IMG/VR virus record: IMGVR_UViG_3300006733_000006
Location: 1-38,430 of that record
Reading direction: 5' to 3' (one strand)
DNA from: a virus
Length of the DNA stretch: 38,430 bases
Positions 7,696-16,929 of this stretch are shown one piece after another. Position 1 is the first letter of the stretch. Every line of letters starts with the position of its first letter. A program made the position numbers and the translations under genes. The notes under the pieces were generated by a model. It did not search any database, was not told where the DNA came from, and was given only the letters and a program-made list of their open reading frames with translations.

Positions 7696-8634
7696 CTATG
7701 TGGCATCAAAGCCAATCAACGCCGCTACGCTGACGGAGCAGAATAGTGCCAGTGACGGATACCACTTGACTCGGGTCCGGGTAGCGTCCTTCGTCTCCAG
7801 GGAACCTATCGGTTCAACCACTATACCACCTGGTGATTGCAGACCGGCCAGAGCACCTTCACCCAGCCTTACGGCGTAGATAACAGACTCATCGCCGCCA
7901 GTGGTGGCAGATTCAACATTATCTACTCCGGAACCTGTAGTCAGATGGGTGTCAAGCTGCCAATCAGTCAGCCAGAATGGGATACCATTGTAGATAGTTA
8001 AGAAGTTGCCAAAGTTGTCCTTATCGTTTTCCAGCTCGAATCCCGCAGCCCGGGTGATGTCTTGAATCAGTCGCCTTGACCTCTTGGACATAATAAGAGC
8101 ATCGGGCTTGCCACCCTTCACGGCATCAATAACCTCGTCCAGCTTTGCTAGGGTAAGGGCAGCTCCACCGGCGGTGCCGATTGAAATAAGTTGGTCGCTG
8201 GCGGTGGTGAGGTCAATCATCTTTCTCAGTCCGTCAAATTGCTTCGGGTTTGTCGCTGAGTCGCCATAGAGGAACATCTCCTCAAACTTATGGCGTAGTG
8301 CCTTTGCCTTCAACTGAAGCACTGCTGCTTCCAAATCTTGCAGATTGGAGCGAGTCGCTTTCAGGAAGTTGTCAACATCGGCGTCTCCGCCCATAATCTT
8401 CAGAGATGCCGTTATCTGGGTGAAGGTCGGTGTGGACTCAACCCAGGTGTCGCCAACATCATAGAAATCAATGGTTGGCAGAGCAAGTTCCCGGTTAAAA
8501 GTCAGCCCGTTACCGACAATATCAATGAAAGGCAAATTCTGAAGAATAGGAGAATCTTTGATTATTTCCTCGATGACACCAACAAGCAAAACATCGTTTG
8601 ACAGCTTGCTTGCCTCTACTAAATTTGTAGCCAT
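7696..8634 (-). CDS. major capsid protein, HK97-fold type
   Basis: The protein has 312 residues. It has the look of the encapsulin/HK97-fold capsid family without a cleaved delta domain: an N-terminal region leading to ILQNLPFIDIVGNGLTFNRE, an E-loop-like strand region (WVESTPTFTQITASLKIMGGDADVD), a long spine helix (LEAAVLQLKAKALRHKFEEMFLYGD), then PDALIMSKRSRRLIQDI and a terminal GALAGLQSPGGIVVEPIGSLETKDATRTRVKWYPSLAL strand block. The gene follows the scaffold gene with AAGGAG before the ATG. It is the shell subunit of the virion. Confidence 0.85.
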   Translation of the reverse strand: MATNLVEASKLSNDVLLVGVIEEIIKDSPILQNLPFIDIVGNGLTFNRELALPTIDFYDVGDTWVESTPTFTQITASLKIMGGDADVDNFLKATRSNLQDLEAAVLQLKAKALRHKFEEMFLYGDSATNPKQFDGLRKMIDLTTASDQLISIGTAGGAALTLAKLDEVIDAVKGGKPDALIMSKRSRRLIQDITRAAGFELENDKDNFGNFLTIYNGIPFWLTDWQLDTHLTTGSGVDNVESATTGGDESVIYAVRLGEGALAGLQSPGGIVVEPIGSLETKDATRTRVKWYPSLALFCSVSVAALIGFDAT

Positions 8635-8654
8635 CGGATTGTCTCCTTATTAAA

Positions 8655-9416
8655 TTATTGATTTTCTCTGGCTTCTTGAAGACCTAACTTCATCTTGTCT
8701 CCGGGCTTCAACTCACGCCAGTCTTGAGCTGCCCCCGGTGTTGCTGTGATGATGGGGATTTTCCCATCCTTGTCTTTTTGAGCTTTCGCAGGGTCAGGCT
8801 CAGTGGTCTCTTCAGGTTTAGCAACCCGCATCGCTGAGACGGCTGTTTTAACAGCTATCTTGGTCAGCCTAAGAGCCTCATCGGGTTGACCTTTATCCCA
8901 GGCCTCTCTAGCTGTCTTCAATTCTTCACTTTGTGGGTTTAGACCAGCTATGTCGGCCTGATCCACGATTTCGGTATAAATTTTAGTGACCTTATCGTGG
9001 TATGCTTTTTGCGTTGCCTGAGATTCCCTAGCCTTCGTAATCCTTGTCTGCATTGCCTCATTGTCAACCGCGGTCTCACTCATAATGTCGGTAAGGAGAG
9101 TTAGAGTTTCTCCGTGTTGATTGATGCTACCCCGCATCTGCTCAATAGAATTTACAACACCCTGATAATCGGTCTTCTCAGCCTTGAGAGCGGTAAAGTC
9201 CTCTACAGTTCTTTCGTGTATGCCCTGTAGAGTCTTATATTTCTGCTCCCAATCCTCTGGTTTTGATTTGCCCTTACCTTCCTCTGTTTCAGGCTTTGCG
9301 CCTTTCGGTCCCTCTGGTTCTTCTACAACTGCGGGTGCTTGTTTGCCTTCAGTAACCTCAGCGGCGCCTTTCCCTTCTTCAGCCTTGGTCTTGGCTTCCT
9401 CTTCTGGGTCTGGCAT
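8655..9416 (-). CDS. capsid scaffolding protein
   Basis: The protein has 253 residues, very acidic and Lys/Glu-rich at the N-terminus (EEEAKTKAEEGKG...), with a long predicted coiled coil in the middle (about 60-150) and a basic C-terminal segment (ELKPGDKMKLGLQEA). This composition and the position immediately before the major capsid gene are typical of scaffold proteins, which drive shell assembly and then leave. No protease motif is visible, so the scaffold may exit intact. It starts after TAGGAGG and is the first gene after the terminator at 9437-9463, so transcription of scaffold and capsid may be set apart from the upstream genes. Confidence 0.75.
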   Translation of the reverse strand: MPDPEEEAKTKAEEGKGAAEVTEGKQAPAVVEEPEGPKGAKPETEEGKGKSKPEDWEQKYKTLQGIHERTVEDFTALKAEKTDYQGVVNSIEQMRGSINQHGETLTLLTDIMSETAVDNEAMQTRITKARESQATQKAYHDKVTKIYTEIVDQADIAGLNPQSEELKTAREAWDKGQPDEALRLTKIAVKTAVSAMRVAKPEETTEPDPAKAQKDKDGKIPIITATPGAAQDWRELKPGDKMKLGLQEARENQ

Positions 9417-9436
9417 GTAAAACCTCCTAAAAATTA

Positions 9437-9463
9437 AAATAAAAAAAGCCGTATTTCTACGGC
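9437..9463 (-). terminator. intrinsic terminator between Com-like and scaffold genes
   Basis: On the minus strand, GCCGTA-GAAA-TACGGC makes a 6-bp stem closed by a GAAA loop, followed immediately by TTTTTTTATTTTA. That is a textbook rho-independent terminator. A third TACGGC/GCCGTA copy at about 9483-9488 allows an alternative longer stem, which could work as an anti-terminator. It sits inside the virion operon and should lower transcription from the polyvalent gene into scaffold and capsid, or mark a second promoter just downstream. Confidence 0.8.
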
Positions 9464-9534
9464 GTCTAAGCGCACATAAAAATACGGCTTCTAAAGAGCA
9501 CTACTTATTCAATTATTAAGATGCTAGTTTCACC

Positions 9535-9723
9535 CTAGCAAATCTGTTTTACTTTGTCAAGTGCCACTAATTCATGGCTTTTATATGTCTTCGGCAGAGA
9601 GTCCGTCTCAAATATATTGAAATGATTGCAGCGTGTGCAGATAATCTCCAAATAGCCATTGAGTTTGACTGCCAGTTTCTTATTGCAGTTATCACACCTG
9701 AGCGTTCCATCAGATTCAATCAT
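9535..9723 (-). CDS. Com-like zinc-ribbon regulator
   Basis: The protein has 62 residues with two CxxC knuckles (CDNC at about 10-13 and CTRC at about 30-33), spaced with LEI before the second one as in Mu Com and its relatives. Com is a small zinc protein that binds RNA or DNA and activates translation of the mom modification gene. Relatives are common in phage head gene clusters. The start overlaps the end of the giant gene (ATGA), so translation is coupled. It is followed by a strong terminator. A regulatory or nucleic-acid-binding role is inferred from the family. Confidence 0.65.
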   Translation of the reverse strand: MIESDGTLRCDNCNKKLAVKLNGYLEIICTRCNHFNIFETDSLPKTYKSHELVALDKVKQIC

Positions 9724-12700
9724 TGCCTCTCTCGATTTACCCTACTTTTGATATTAAGTCTAACCCCACCAAGCGGGGGTGCCGTTGGTTGAGTTCTCAC
9801 GGCTGGCCTACCAGATGCCCCCCAGGCGCGCGGTGCTGGTGCCATTCTAGCCTCACCACCGGATAATCTGGGTAATATTATCGCGGGTATACCCCTTTGC
9901 TGTAGCAGCTCTAAAGCCAACCTTCTGGCTGCCGCGGTCTGCGGAACCGTTATCCTTCCCATTATCAATAGCCAAGCCTCAACGGTTGGATTGGCTCGCC
10001 TGTATTGCAATCTGGCCTTACCTTCAGGCTGGTCGTAATACTCATCTACAATGTCCCTACCCCTTGATTGTATTTCGGCCAATATTCTGGCCGCTGGCGG
10101 TAATTTCCTGAGCCACCTGTCCTTATTACGCAACACATATTGTCTGGTCCCGTCATCCAGCGAATCAAGAAATGACTTGGTTCTATCTTCGGTAGCATCC
10201 CAATTCGGCACGCCGGCAGTTACTACCGGATTATTACGAATGTCCCAATATCTTGAAAGAGCAGCGTCTTCAGGTGTCTCATATTTATCAAGCCACTTCC
10301 TAAAGTCTTCCGCTTGTCCAGGGTCGAGAAAGCCCTCTATGTAATTCATTGCCCACCGCTTACCTGTCATCACACGCCTTAAATATTCCTCTTGAGATAA
10401 GTAAGTCGGATAGTCAATTTGCCCGGATATGAGGCTTCTAGCTGCGTCCTCGATGCCGGCGTGATAAATCGCCTCAGCCTGCTTCTCGGTTGATTGCAGA
10501 GCTACCTCAAACTCATCGCCACGCTCCCATGTCATCTCATCTCTAGCCCTATCAGCCAGGACTTTATAATCGGTATGTTGCTCCTCAATTTTATCCTTCT
10601 GTTCTCTATTGAGTTTATCCCATCCCTTACTAAATTCCTTATTGGCATATTCGTCTCTCTTGTCTTTGGCTTTATTCCACTCGCTCTGAGGAAAGGCTCT
10701 CAGGCCCAGAAGTTCAGCACCCACCCGTTTATACTTCCCCTCCTCTTCACTCGGATGTCTGGTAATTAGATTAGCCATCGCAATAGTTAGAAGATACTGA
10801 GAAAAATTATGAAACCACTCACTAGGTTCGTCTAACTTTTTGCCAAGATAATCCCTACCCTCAATGATTTCACGGCCAAAGCCCACTAAAGGTGAAGTCC
10901 TGCTCATTACCCATTGCAGAAAGTCATTCTCTCGCCAGTTCAATGACAAGAGCTTTTCGGGGTCTTCCTCAGTGACCGCATTAACGGCTGCCAACATTCT
11001 AATCGTGGAATACCAGAAGCCGGGCAAGCCGATGGTACTATTGCCAATCTTAAAGGCCATAAAATCAGCCCCGTCACCGCCTAGAGACTTAGGCGCAGGA
11101 TTCAATCTGGGTTCCTGTCCTAACGCAACACAAAGCGATGTATAGCCCAGAAATCCGCCCGCAACCATACCCGCCATAGCTTTGCGAACTTCACTACCCG
11201 TCTTGGTGCCTCTGAATAAATCCCTCATTACCATTAAGTAAGCCCTGGTATATCTAGGGGCAAACAAAGTGGCACTCTCCAGAGCCCGCCTAGTGGCACT
11301 CACTCCTAGTTCTCTGGAAGACACTACCCCGGTAAGTTTATTAGCGAACTCACCCAATTCAGGAAGTTTATATCCTTCGGCTTCCCAAGCACCTCTAAGC
11401 CCCTTCCATATCTCACCCCTAGCTACCATGCCAGCCGTGCTAAAGCCGGCACCGGCTCGCCCATAAGTTTGCTTTATTAAGCTACCGAGAAAGGGACCTA
11501 CTAATGGTAATTGACGAGTCCTAGCCTCTAATGTGCCTGCCTGGATAAACTCGGCCTGCCTCTCCATGATAACGCCGAACTCAGCCATCGCTTTAGCCTC
11601 AGCAGGATTCTTCAGCACCCATTCGTCAGCATACTTGGGATTAGCCATTGTCTTTATCATTGCCCTAGTTGCTTTGACCCAGACAAAAGAGGGTTTACCC
11701 TGCGCCCATCGTGCTATATCATAGCCTAGCGGCAACATTCCCTGGATGAATGACCAGGACAAGTCTAATGCAGCCTTGATGGTAACGCCCATCCGGGCGA
11801 AACCAGAAGCTACTTGAAGCACAGAATTAACCCTTTGCGGTCCGTATATATCCATTATCTTTTCAGCCACGGCACGACCGGTCATCACAACTCTGCCTGT
11901 TTCATCCTTTATATCGGTGAATATCCTGTTTCGCCAAGCCGGTAAATCAACCCTGCCCTCCGTAAGAGTAGCGTGAGTGGCACGATATTTAGCAGCTTGC
12001 CAATCAGGTTTGAGTGTTCTAGCATCAGCCCTAAGCGCGATTAAACGCTCATTGATATTCTTCACAAGCCTGTCCATAGACAGTTCTGCTTCAAACTCAG
12101 AGACAAACGGCTCTACGGCTTTTCTTGTCTCCAATTCGGCAGCCCTAGCTTCAGGAGTTAGTGTCCGAATATAAGCGTCATACTCTAAGGTGCCCGGGGT
12201 TGGCTTCATTCCTTCCGGCAACGGCTCTCTAGGAGTTACCTCAACCGGCGGTCGCTTGGCTACTTTGGGGACTTCAGGCACGGCGGCTTTTTCAACGATT
12301 TGTGAAACTGCCGGTTTCAATACCGCAGATTTAGGCACAACCTCGCCTAAAATCGAACCTAGTATCTCTTCCCGCGCCATAGCAAACATACCAGGCATCA
12401 TCGCTTGTCCCGGTGGTGGCTGTGCCATCGCTTGATTAACATATTCCCGTATGAAATCCCTTATCTGAGTAGCTGACCTCGACCGCTTATTTAATTCCTT
12501 CATCAGCGCTTGCTGAATTGGTGAAGCCCCGCCCTCAAAAAGCGATGGTTGCATGAAGGCTTCAATGGGTAGATTATTAGCCTTTGCCCTGAGAAACCGA
12601 TCCGCAGCCTCAGCTATATCAAGCGAAATATGGTATTCGTCTTTGACAATTCCCCGCTGGATACCGCCAGCTAATTTAGCAAGGTCGCCGGCTACACCAG

Positions 12701-15419
12701 CCAATCCAGCTATCACCATCTTATTGGAAGGCAATACCGTTTCGATATTGAGTTCGGCTAACCTCAAGCCAAATCTGCCCGGAAAAGCCTTAGCCAGGAT
12801 TGCGTTAGATATTCTGCTAACCCCTGTCCGGCTCACACCACCTTGGGTAGTCAGAAATTGAGCCCTTTCTGTCTGTGGAACATTAGCCAAGAATTTCTTA
12901 ATGAAGTCACTATTGGCAAGGTCCATCAAGGCATCTTCTATTGTTTCCTTTCCCTCTATCTGCAATCTCTCCAATGCTGCCTCGGGAACTAATCTGGCGT
13001 CTGCGAAAGCCAACTCAACCGGACTCATTAAGGCACTGATGCTCTCATTCGCTCCTCTAGCGAAGGAGGCTCTATCAGCAACCTCAGTGATTCTCCGCCG
13101 AATCAGGACCGGGGATTTCATTGCTTTGATTGTCGCCGGGTCTAGACCATAAATATGAGCAGTGGCTTCCAATTGACCTCTATAGGCAGCGTAACGCTCG
13201 GGGCTACTTTCAATAGCCCTTCTGATGGCCATAATTCTGGCGTTACCACTCTCCACCACGCTGTCAGAGGCTACAAGCATCGAACCGCTATCCAGCCTGT
13301 GGGTATCAACCAATAGTGCTTCAGGGTCGAGGTCTCTACCCATTCTTTCTATCTGGTCTCTTGAGATAGCTCTTTCCCTGAGCCGGGGTTGTAGCTCTCT
13401 AGGGAATTGCGGATTGATGGTATAAGCCTCAGTATGAGATGCAATCAGAGTATCGGATTCTACTGCCTCAAACTTAAACTCATATTTGCTTCTCGGGTCG
13501 GCACCAACGGCTACTGTCTTGCCTGTGCCAACCTCACTGGCGACTCTAGTTTTAGAAACGGTTGCGGCTTCTACCTCAATGGCCAGGCGGCTTTGCAGAC
13601 TTGCCACCTCCCTATGTAAATCACTAAGCTCTTTGCCCCGCCTATCGCTCTGTGCCCTCAATACCATTTCCGCGTCCGGGCTTATCTTGCCCACACGGGC
13701 TAGAACAGTTTTAGATAATTTTGCTCCGCGTCCTGCTTGGTCTGCTATGCCCTGGACAAACTTCAAATCTGCTATGGCTTCAGTAATAGCTACTTTCTGT
13801 GCCTGCAAACCTTCATCCATTAGCTGACTTGGTATTTTACCAAGGTCATCAAGAATTGTCTTACCCCGTGCTGCTATCTCCATGTTATAGATTTCACGGA
13901 TGAAAGTATCCATTACCTCGTCTTGTGGAGCATACTGGAAACCAGCCTTGATACCACTCATCTGATTAGTGAATTTTTTAGGTCTCAATGAAGGCGTTAT
14001 AGTACCTGGCCTTTCGCCGGTGGCAAAAAGCCGTTTAGCGATGATTTCCACACCAGTCTTAGGGTCAACCTTGCCTATTACTCTTGTTGGTATAAAATTC
14101 GGGGTAACTTCAATACCGAATTCCCTCAGTTGCTCAACATAAGCTCCACCGTGTTCCACGGCCGCCTGAATAGCCCTTCTATAGTCTTCAGCGTAATGTT
14201 TAGCTTTCTGTCCTTGAATGGTAAGAGGCCAGTTATAGTTTTGAGGCTTCGACAAAACATCGGCTGCCGCCATACTACCACCCTGAACTTTAGGGGTGAG
14301 CCCCGGCAAAGCAACTAAATCATGGGTTAATTTTGTCCCCTTGATTTGAATTGACTTAATCCCGAGCAGGTCAGACATACTTCCGTAAGTCGTATTCATC
14401 CAGCCTACCGATGCTCTTAAAGAACTGTCTCTAACCTCCTCATCTACCAGCTTTACCCGATTGACCTCCTCAAATATCTGTTGCACATAGTTACCTTTCC
14501 TTAACCTTTCAGGATGGCGAATTCTGGTATCTATCAAGATTTCCTCAATAGGTCTCAAATCAGGCATCTGTATCTCTTTAGGTCGGAGTAATTTGGCGAC
14601 CACCTTGCCACCAATTTTAATAGGCGTTGTAATAATTTTGGCTGCACCCTTCTCCAGTAGCACATACGGCGTGAGAGCTTTTGCCCCCACTTTACCGACA
14701 GTTCCAAATTTACCAAGCATAGATGCTATTCTACCCATAGGTGGTAACAAGAACCAGGGAATAAGCTCTATACCGCCTCTTAAATATTTAGGAGCTTCCC
14801 ATTCCTCATAGGCTTTTCTGAATTCGCCACCGGGCATTAACTCTTTAATGAATTTCAGCGGGCTCTCAATAGGCAACTTGTCCTGCTCATATCCTTTCTC
14901 CAGCCACGCACGTTGAAACTCTGGCGTTTGGGATTCCCACCATGTTTTCTGCCACCCGGGAGTAGTTACCGCTATAGAAAAGGGTTTGGCTACGTATTCA
15001 TGGAATAATTCAAATGGCTTGAAAAGATAGCCTAGCCCCTGCACACCCCAGATACCTAATTGCTGGAAGGCTTGACCGTACTCTTCCCATGTAGTAGGCT
15101 GTCTTGGTGTAAATTGACCTGTAGTGGGGTCAATAGCGCCGATCTGGTCTTTACCCCGCCAAACAGTATTATCCGGTCTTATCCATGCCTCCGCTTGCTC
15201 ACCCGTAGGTGTCTCAAACATAAGCGGGCGGTTATAATCTATCGCACCCCCAGTTGTTGGTGCCCCAAGTGCGGTGGCAGTCGGTCTCTCAAATGGAGAA
15301 GGCACACGCATCATAGGCTCTCTCGCTGGAGCTGGTGCCGGTGTCGGCATTTCCTCTCTCAGCGTGAAGTGTCGTTTACCTACCCTTACCGTCCCAGGCT
15401 TTTCTCTTTCAGTTACCAT
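9720..15419 (-). CDS. giant polyvalent-type virion protein with ParB/DdrB-like region
   Basis: The protein has 1899 residues, the largest in the genome. It has a Pro-rich head (1-50) and a hydrophobic stretch at about 220-262. At about 640-770 there is a region resembling the DdrB-like ParB domain of polyvalent proteins (VDTHRLDSG followed by VVESGNARIMAIRRAI). A Pro-rich linker lies at about 1000-1080, a second hydrophobic glycine-rich segment at about 1405-1435, and a charged helical C-terminal third. Polyvalent proteins of this kind (described by Iyer, Burroughs and Aravind) are thought to enter the host with the DNA and blunt defence. The gene sits between the portal and scaffold genes, where internal or ejected virion proteins are often coded. 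The start has GAGGTAAGCAATG. A tape-measure protein is unlikely from position and composition. Confidence 0.65.
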   Translation of the reverse strand: MVTEREKPGTVRVGKRHFTLREEMPTPAPAPAREPMMRVPSPFERPTATALGAPTTGGAIDYNRPLMFETPTGEQAEAWIRPDNTVWRGKDQIGAIDPTTGQFTPRQPTTWEEYGQAFQQLGIWGVQGLGYLFKPFELFHEYVAKPFSIAVTTPGWQKTWWESQTPEFQRAWLEKGYEQDKLPIESPLKFIKELMPGGEFRKAYEEWEAPKYLRGGIELIPWFLLPPMGRIASMLGKFGTVGKVGAKALTPYVLLEKGAAKIITTPIKIGGKVVAKLLRPKEIQMPDLRPIEEILIDTRIRHPERLRKGNYVQQIFEEVNRVKLVDEEVRDSSLRASVGWMNTTYGSMSDLLGIKSIQIKGTKLTHDLVALPGLTPKVQGGSMAAADVLSKPQNYNWPLTIQGQKAKHYAEDYRRAIQAAVEHGGAYVEQLREFGIEVTPNFIPTRVIGKVDPKTGVEIIAKRLFATGERPGTITPSLRPKKFTNQMSGIKAGFQYAPQDEVMDTFIREIYNMEIAARGKTILDDLGKIPSQLMDEGLQAQKVAITEAIADLKFVQGIADQAGRGAKLSKTVLARVGKISPDAEMVLRAQSDRRGKELSDLHREVASLQSRLAIEVEAATVSKTRVASEVGTGKTVAVGADPRSKYEFKFEAVESDTLIASHTEAYTINPQFPRELQPRLRERAISRDQIERMGRDLDPEALLVDTHRLDSGSMLVASDSVVESGNARIMAIRRAIESSPERYAAYRGQLEATAHIYGLDPATIKAMKSPVLIRRRITEVADRASFARGANESISALMSPVELAFADARLVPEAALERLQIEGKETIEDALMDLANSDFIKKFLANVPQTERAQFLTTQGGVSRTGVSRISNAILAKAFPGRFGLRLAELNIETVLPSNKMVIAGLAGVAGDLAKLAGGIQRGIVKDEYHISLDIAEAADRFLRAKANNLPIEAFMQPSLFEGGASPIQQALMKELNKRSRSATQIRDFIREYVNQAMAQPPPGQAMMPGMFAMAREEILGSILGEVVPKSAVLKPAVSQIVEKAAVPEVPKVAKRPPVEVTPREPLPEGMKPTPGTLEYDAYIRTLTPEARAAELETRKAVEPFVSEFEAELSMDRLVKNINERLIALRADARTLKPDWQAAKYRATHATLTEGRVDLPAWRNRIFTDIKDETGRVVMTGRAVAEKIMDIYGPQRVNSVLQVASGFARMGVTIKAALDLSWSFIQGMLPLGYDIARWAQGKPSFVWVKATRAMIKTMANPKYADEWVLKNPAEAKAMAEFGVIMERQAEFIQAGTLEARTRQLPLVGPFLGSLIKQTYGRAGAGFSTAGMVARGEIWKGLRGAWEAEGYKLPELGEFANKLTGVVSSRELGVSATRRALESATLFAPRYTRAYLMVMRDLFRGTKTGSEVRKAMAGMVAGGFLGYTSLCVALGQEPRLNPAPKSLGGDGADFMAFKIGNSTIGLPGFWYSTIRMLAAVNAVTEEDPEKLLSLNWRENDFLQWVMSRTSPLVGFGREIIEGRDYLGKKLDEPSEWFHNFSQYLLTIAMANLITRHPSEEEGKYKRVGAELLGLRAFPQSEWNKAKDKRDEYANKEFSKGWDKLNREQKDKIEEQHTDYKVLADRARDEMTWERGDEFEVALQSTEKQAEAIYHAGIEDAARSLISGQIDYPTYLSQEEYLRRVMTGKRWAMNYIEGFLDPGQAEDFRKWLDKYETPEDAALSRYWDIRNNPVVTAGVPNWDATEDRTKSFLDSLDDGTRQYVLRNKDRWLRKLPPAARILAEIQSRGRDIVDEYYDQPEGKARLQYRRANPTVEAWLLIMGRITVPQTAAARRLALELLQQRGIPAIILPRLSGGEARMAPAPRAWGASGRPAVRTQPTAPPLGGVRLNIKSRVNRERQ

Positions 15420-15431
15420 TGCTTACCTCTA

Positions 15432-16679
15432 TTATCTCTGCACTGGTATTTCCCAACGACCGCGCGGTGCTCTCTCTCCAGAAAAGAATGGTCTTGATAG
15501 TGCCAGGTAATCATTCCAACTCAAGCCCTGTTCACTTAAATATAGAGCCATACGCTCCAGTACATCCTGCGGTATGCGTCCGAGATGCGCTGGAGATATA
15601 GGAGAAAGATACGGGTAAACATCAAGAACACTTACCCCGAATGGCGCCAGGTTGCCCCGTAAACCCTCAATATCAAACGGTTCAACCTCTGGCACGGGTG
15701 GACGCTCAACACGTGGGGGCTCCTCTAATTGCTTCTCGGCAAGGTCTGCTTGTTGCTCTGGAGTCAGACTGCGCCATGCCTCACTCCTCAATATGGAATG
15801 CATACGCTGTGATGGATAATCTTCATACAAACCAAAAAGTGCCGACAACTTTTCCTGATAGCTCAAAGCCGTATTATTCAAGATAGCCCTCTTTTTCTCG
15901 ATTAACTCCGGAGCACCATACTTTATGTCCTGCCCATACCGCATACCGGGTTCACCATAGAATCCAAAACCCTCCCGGTACAGGTCGCCGGCGTAAAACT
16001 CATTGCTTATCTCATCTCCGCCGCCTAGAAAGTATACCTCGGTAATCACTGCTTCAGGATTGGTTTTACTGAGCTCCATAACTTCGTCAAACGACAGGCG
16101 CTTACCATAATCATCAATAAAATATCCCGCCCTGCTCTCTCGCCTGGCCCAGTCCATTTGCTCTTCGGTCGTTTCTAGCCCAACCGGTATTTCGATTGGG
16201 GGCAAAAGTGAAAAAGTAGTAGCCAGTTCAGCTATAGCCTTCTCACGATACGGTTCCCCTCCGAGCCTAAACCTTTCTTCTGGGCTTAACCATCCACCAA
16301 CTGGCCGCCAACGCTTCACTTTTTCCAGCTCCTCTGGGGTTAGAGTGGCGAACTCCTCCGGTGTTACGTACCAAGCTCCAGTAGGCATCTCTTCTCCCCT
16401 TCCCCAGAACCTCTCTTCCTCCGTCAATGGTCGCCGAGGCCACTCTAGAGGTGGACGCCATTGACCACCCCAGATTCGTTCCTCTTTAGGTACTCCCCAG
16501 GCTCGTGGTACCAAGGCAAAAGGTCTCTTTTCGGTTACCCTGGCGCTGGCACCGAAATCAGGTGGTCTGAATGGCGGCTCCTTTCTCTCTTTGGGTGGTT
16601 CTTTCTCTTTAGGCGGTTTTTCATATCCGCCGGGACCTTTCCATCCACCCCAGATTCGTTCCTCTTTAGGTATTGGCAT
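15432..16679 (-). CDS. proline/tryptophan-rich protein of unknown function
   Basis: The protein has 415 residues. The N-terminal 130 residues are disordered-looking and very rich in Pro, Lys, Glu and Trp, with a recurring motif EERIWGG (near residues 6 and 65) and variants EEERFWGR and PEERFRLGG. The later part (about 140-415) is more ordered (IDDYGKRLSFDEVMELSKTNPEAVITEVYFLGGGDEIS) and ends with another helical stretch. No family is recognised. It lies between portal and polyvalent genes with a strong GGAGGTGG start site, so it may be an internal or ejected partner of the giant protein. Confidence 0.55.
   Translation of the reverse strand: MPIPKEERIWGGWKGPGGYEKPPKEKEPPKERKEPPFRPPDFGASARVTEKRPFALVPRAWGVPKEERIWGGQWRPPLEWPRRPLTEEERFWGRGEEMPTGAWYVTPEEFATLTPEELEKVKRWRPVGGWLSPEERFRLGGEPYREKAIAELATTFSLLPPIEIPVGLETTEEQMDWARRESRAGYFIDDYGKRLSFDEVMELSKTNPEAVITEVYFLGGGDEISNEFYAGDLYREGFGFYGEPGMRYGQDIKYGAPELIEKKRAILNNTALSYQEKLSALFGLYEDYPSQRMHSILRSEAWRSLTPEQQADLAEKQLEEPPRVERPPVPEVEPFDIEGLRGNLAPFGVSVLDVYPYLSPISPAHLGRIPQDVLERMALYLSEQGLSWNDYLALSRPFFSGERAPRGRWEIPVQR
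16465..16672. repeat. 28-bp direct repeat pair within the Pro/Trp-rich gene
   Basis: 16465-16492 and 16645-16672 are identical over 28 bases, 180 bp apart. They encode the two PKEERIWGG motifs. The identity at every wobble position points to recent duplication or gene conversion, not only amino-acid selection. Confidence 0.8.
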
Positions 16680-16680
16680 C

Positions 16681-16929
16681 TTACCACCTCCGGCCTCTCG
16701 TAAATTTATTGATATAGTCTACTACTATTTCTCTGCCGAATTGCGAGTATAACTTCTGCATCCCCATCTGTGTCGGGTCAGACGTTAGTTCTTCAATCGC
16801 CTGCTTGATTTTGGCATCAGGTATTGGTTCTTGCATTTCAAAGTCGGGTAGCATACCGGCTAAAGCATCAGCAGTATCGTCTATGTCCCGTTTGAGTAGA
16901 TTGCTTAATTCCTGGTTGTATGTTTTCAT
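16681..16929 (-). CDS. small helical protein after the portal gene
   Basis: The protein has 82 residues, charged and helical (NQELSNLLKRDIDDTADALAGMLPDF, KIKQAIEELTSD), with no membrane segment or metal motif. Its ATG overlaps the portal stop (TAATG), so the two are co-translated. It may be a portal-associated or head-completion factor. It is not recognised. Confidence 0.55.
   Translation of the reverse strand: MKTYNQELSNLLKRDIDDTADALAGMLPDFEMQEPIPDAKIKQAIEELTSDPTQMGMQKLYSQFGREIVVDYINKFTRGRRW

Noticed and set aside
9720-15419. The 1899-residue protein as a tail tape measure
   Set aside because: It lies before the scaffold and capsid genes rather than among tail genes, and has a ParB-like region and Pro-rich linkers rather than continuous helical repeats.
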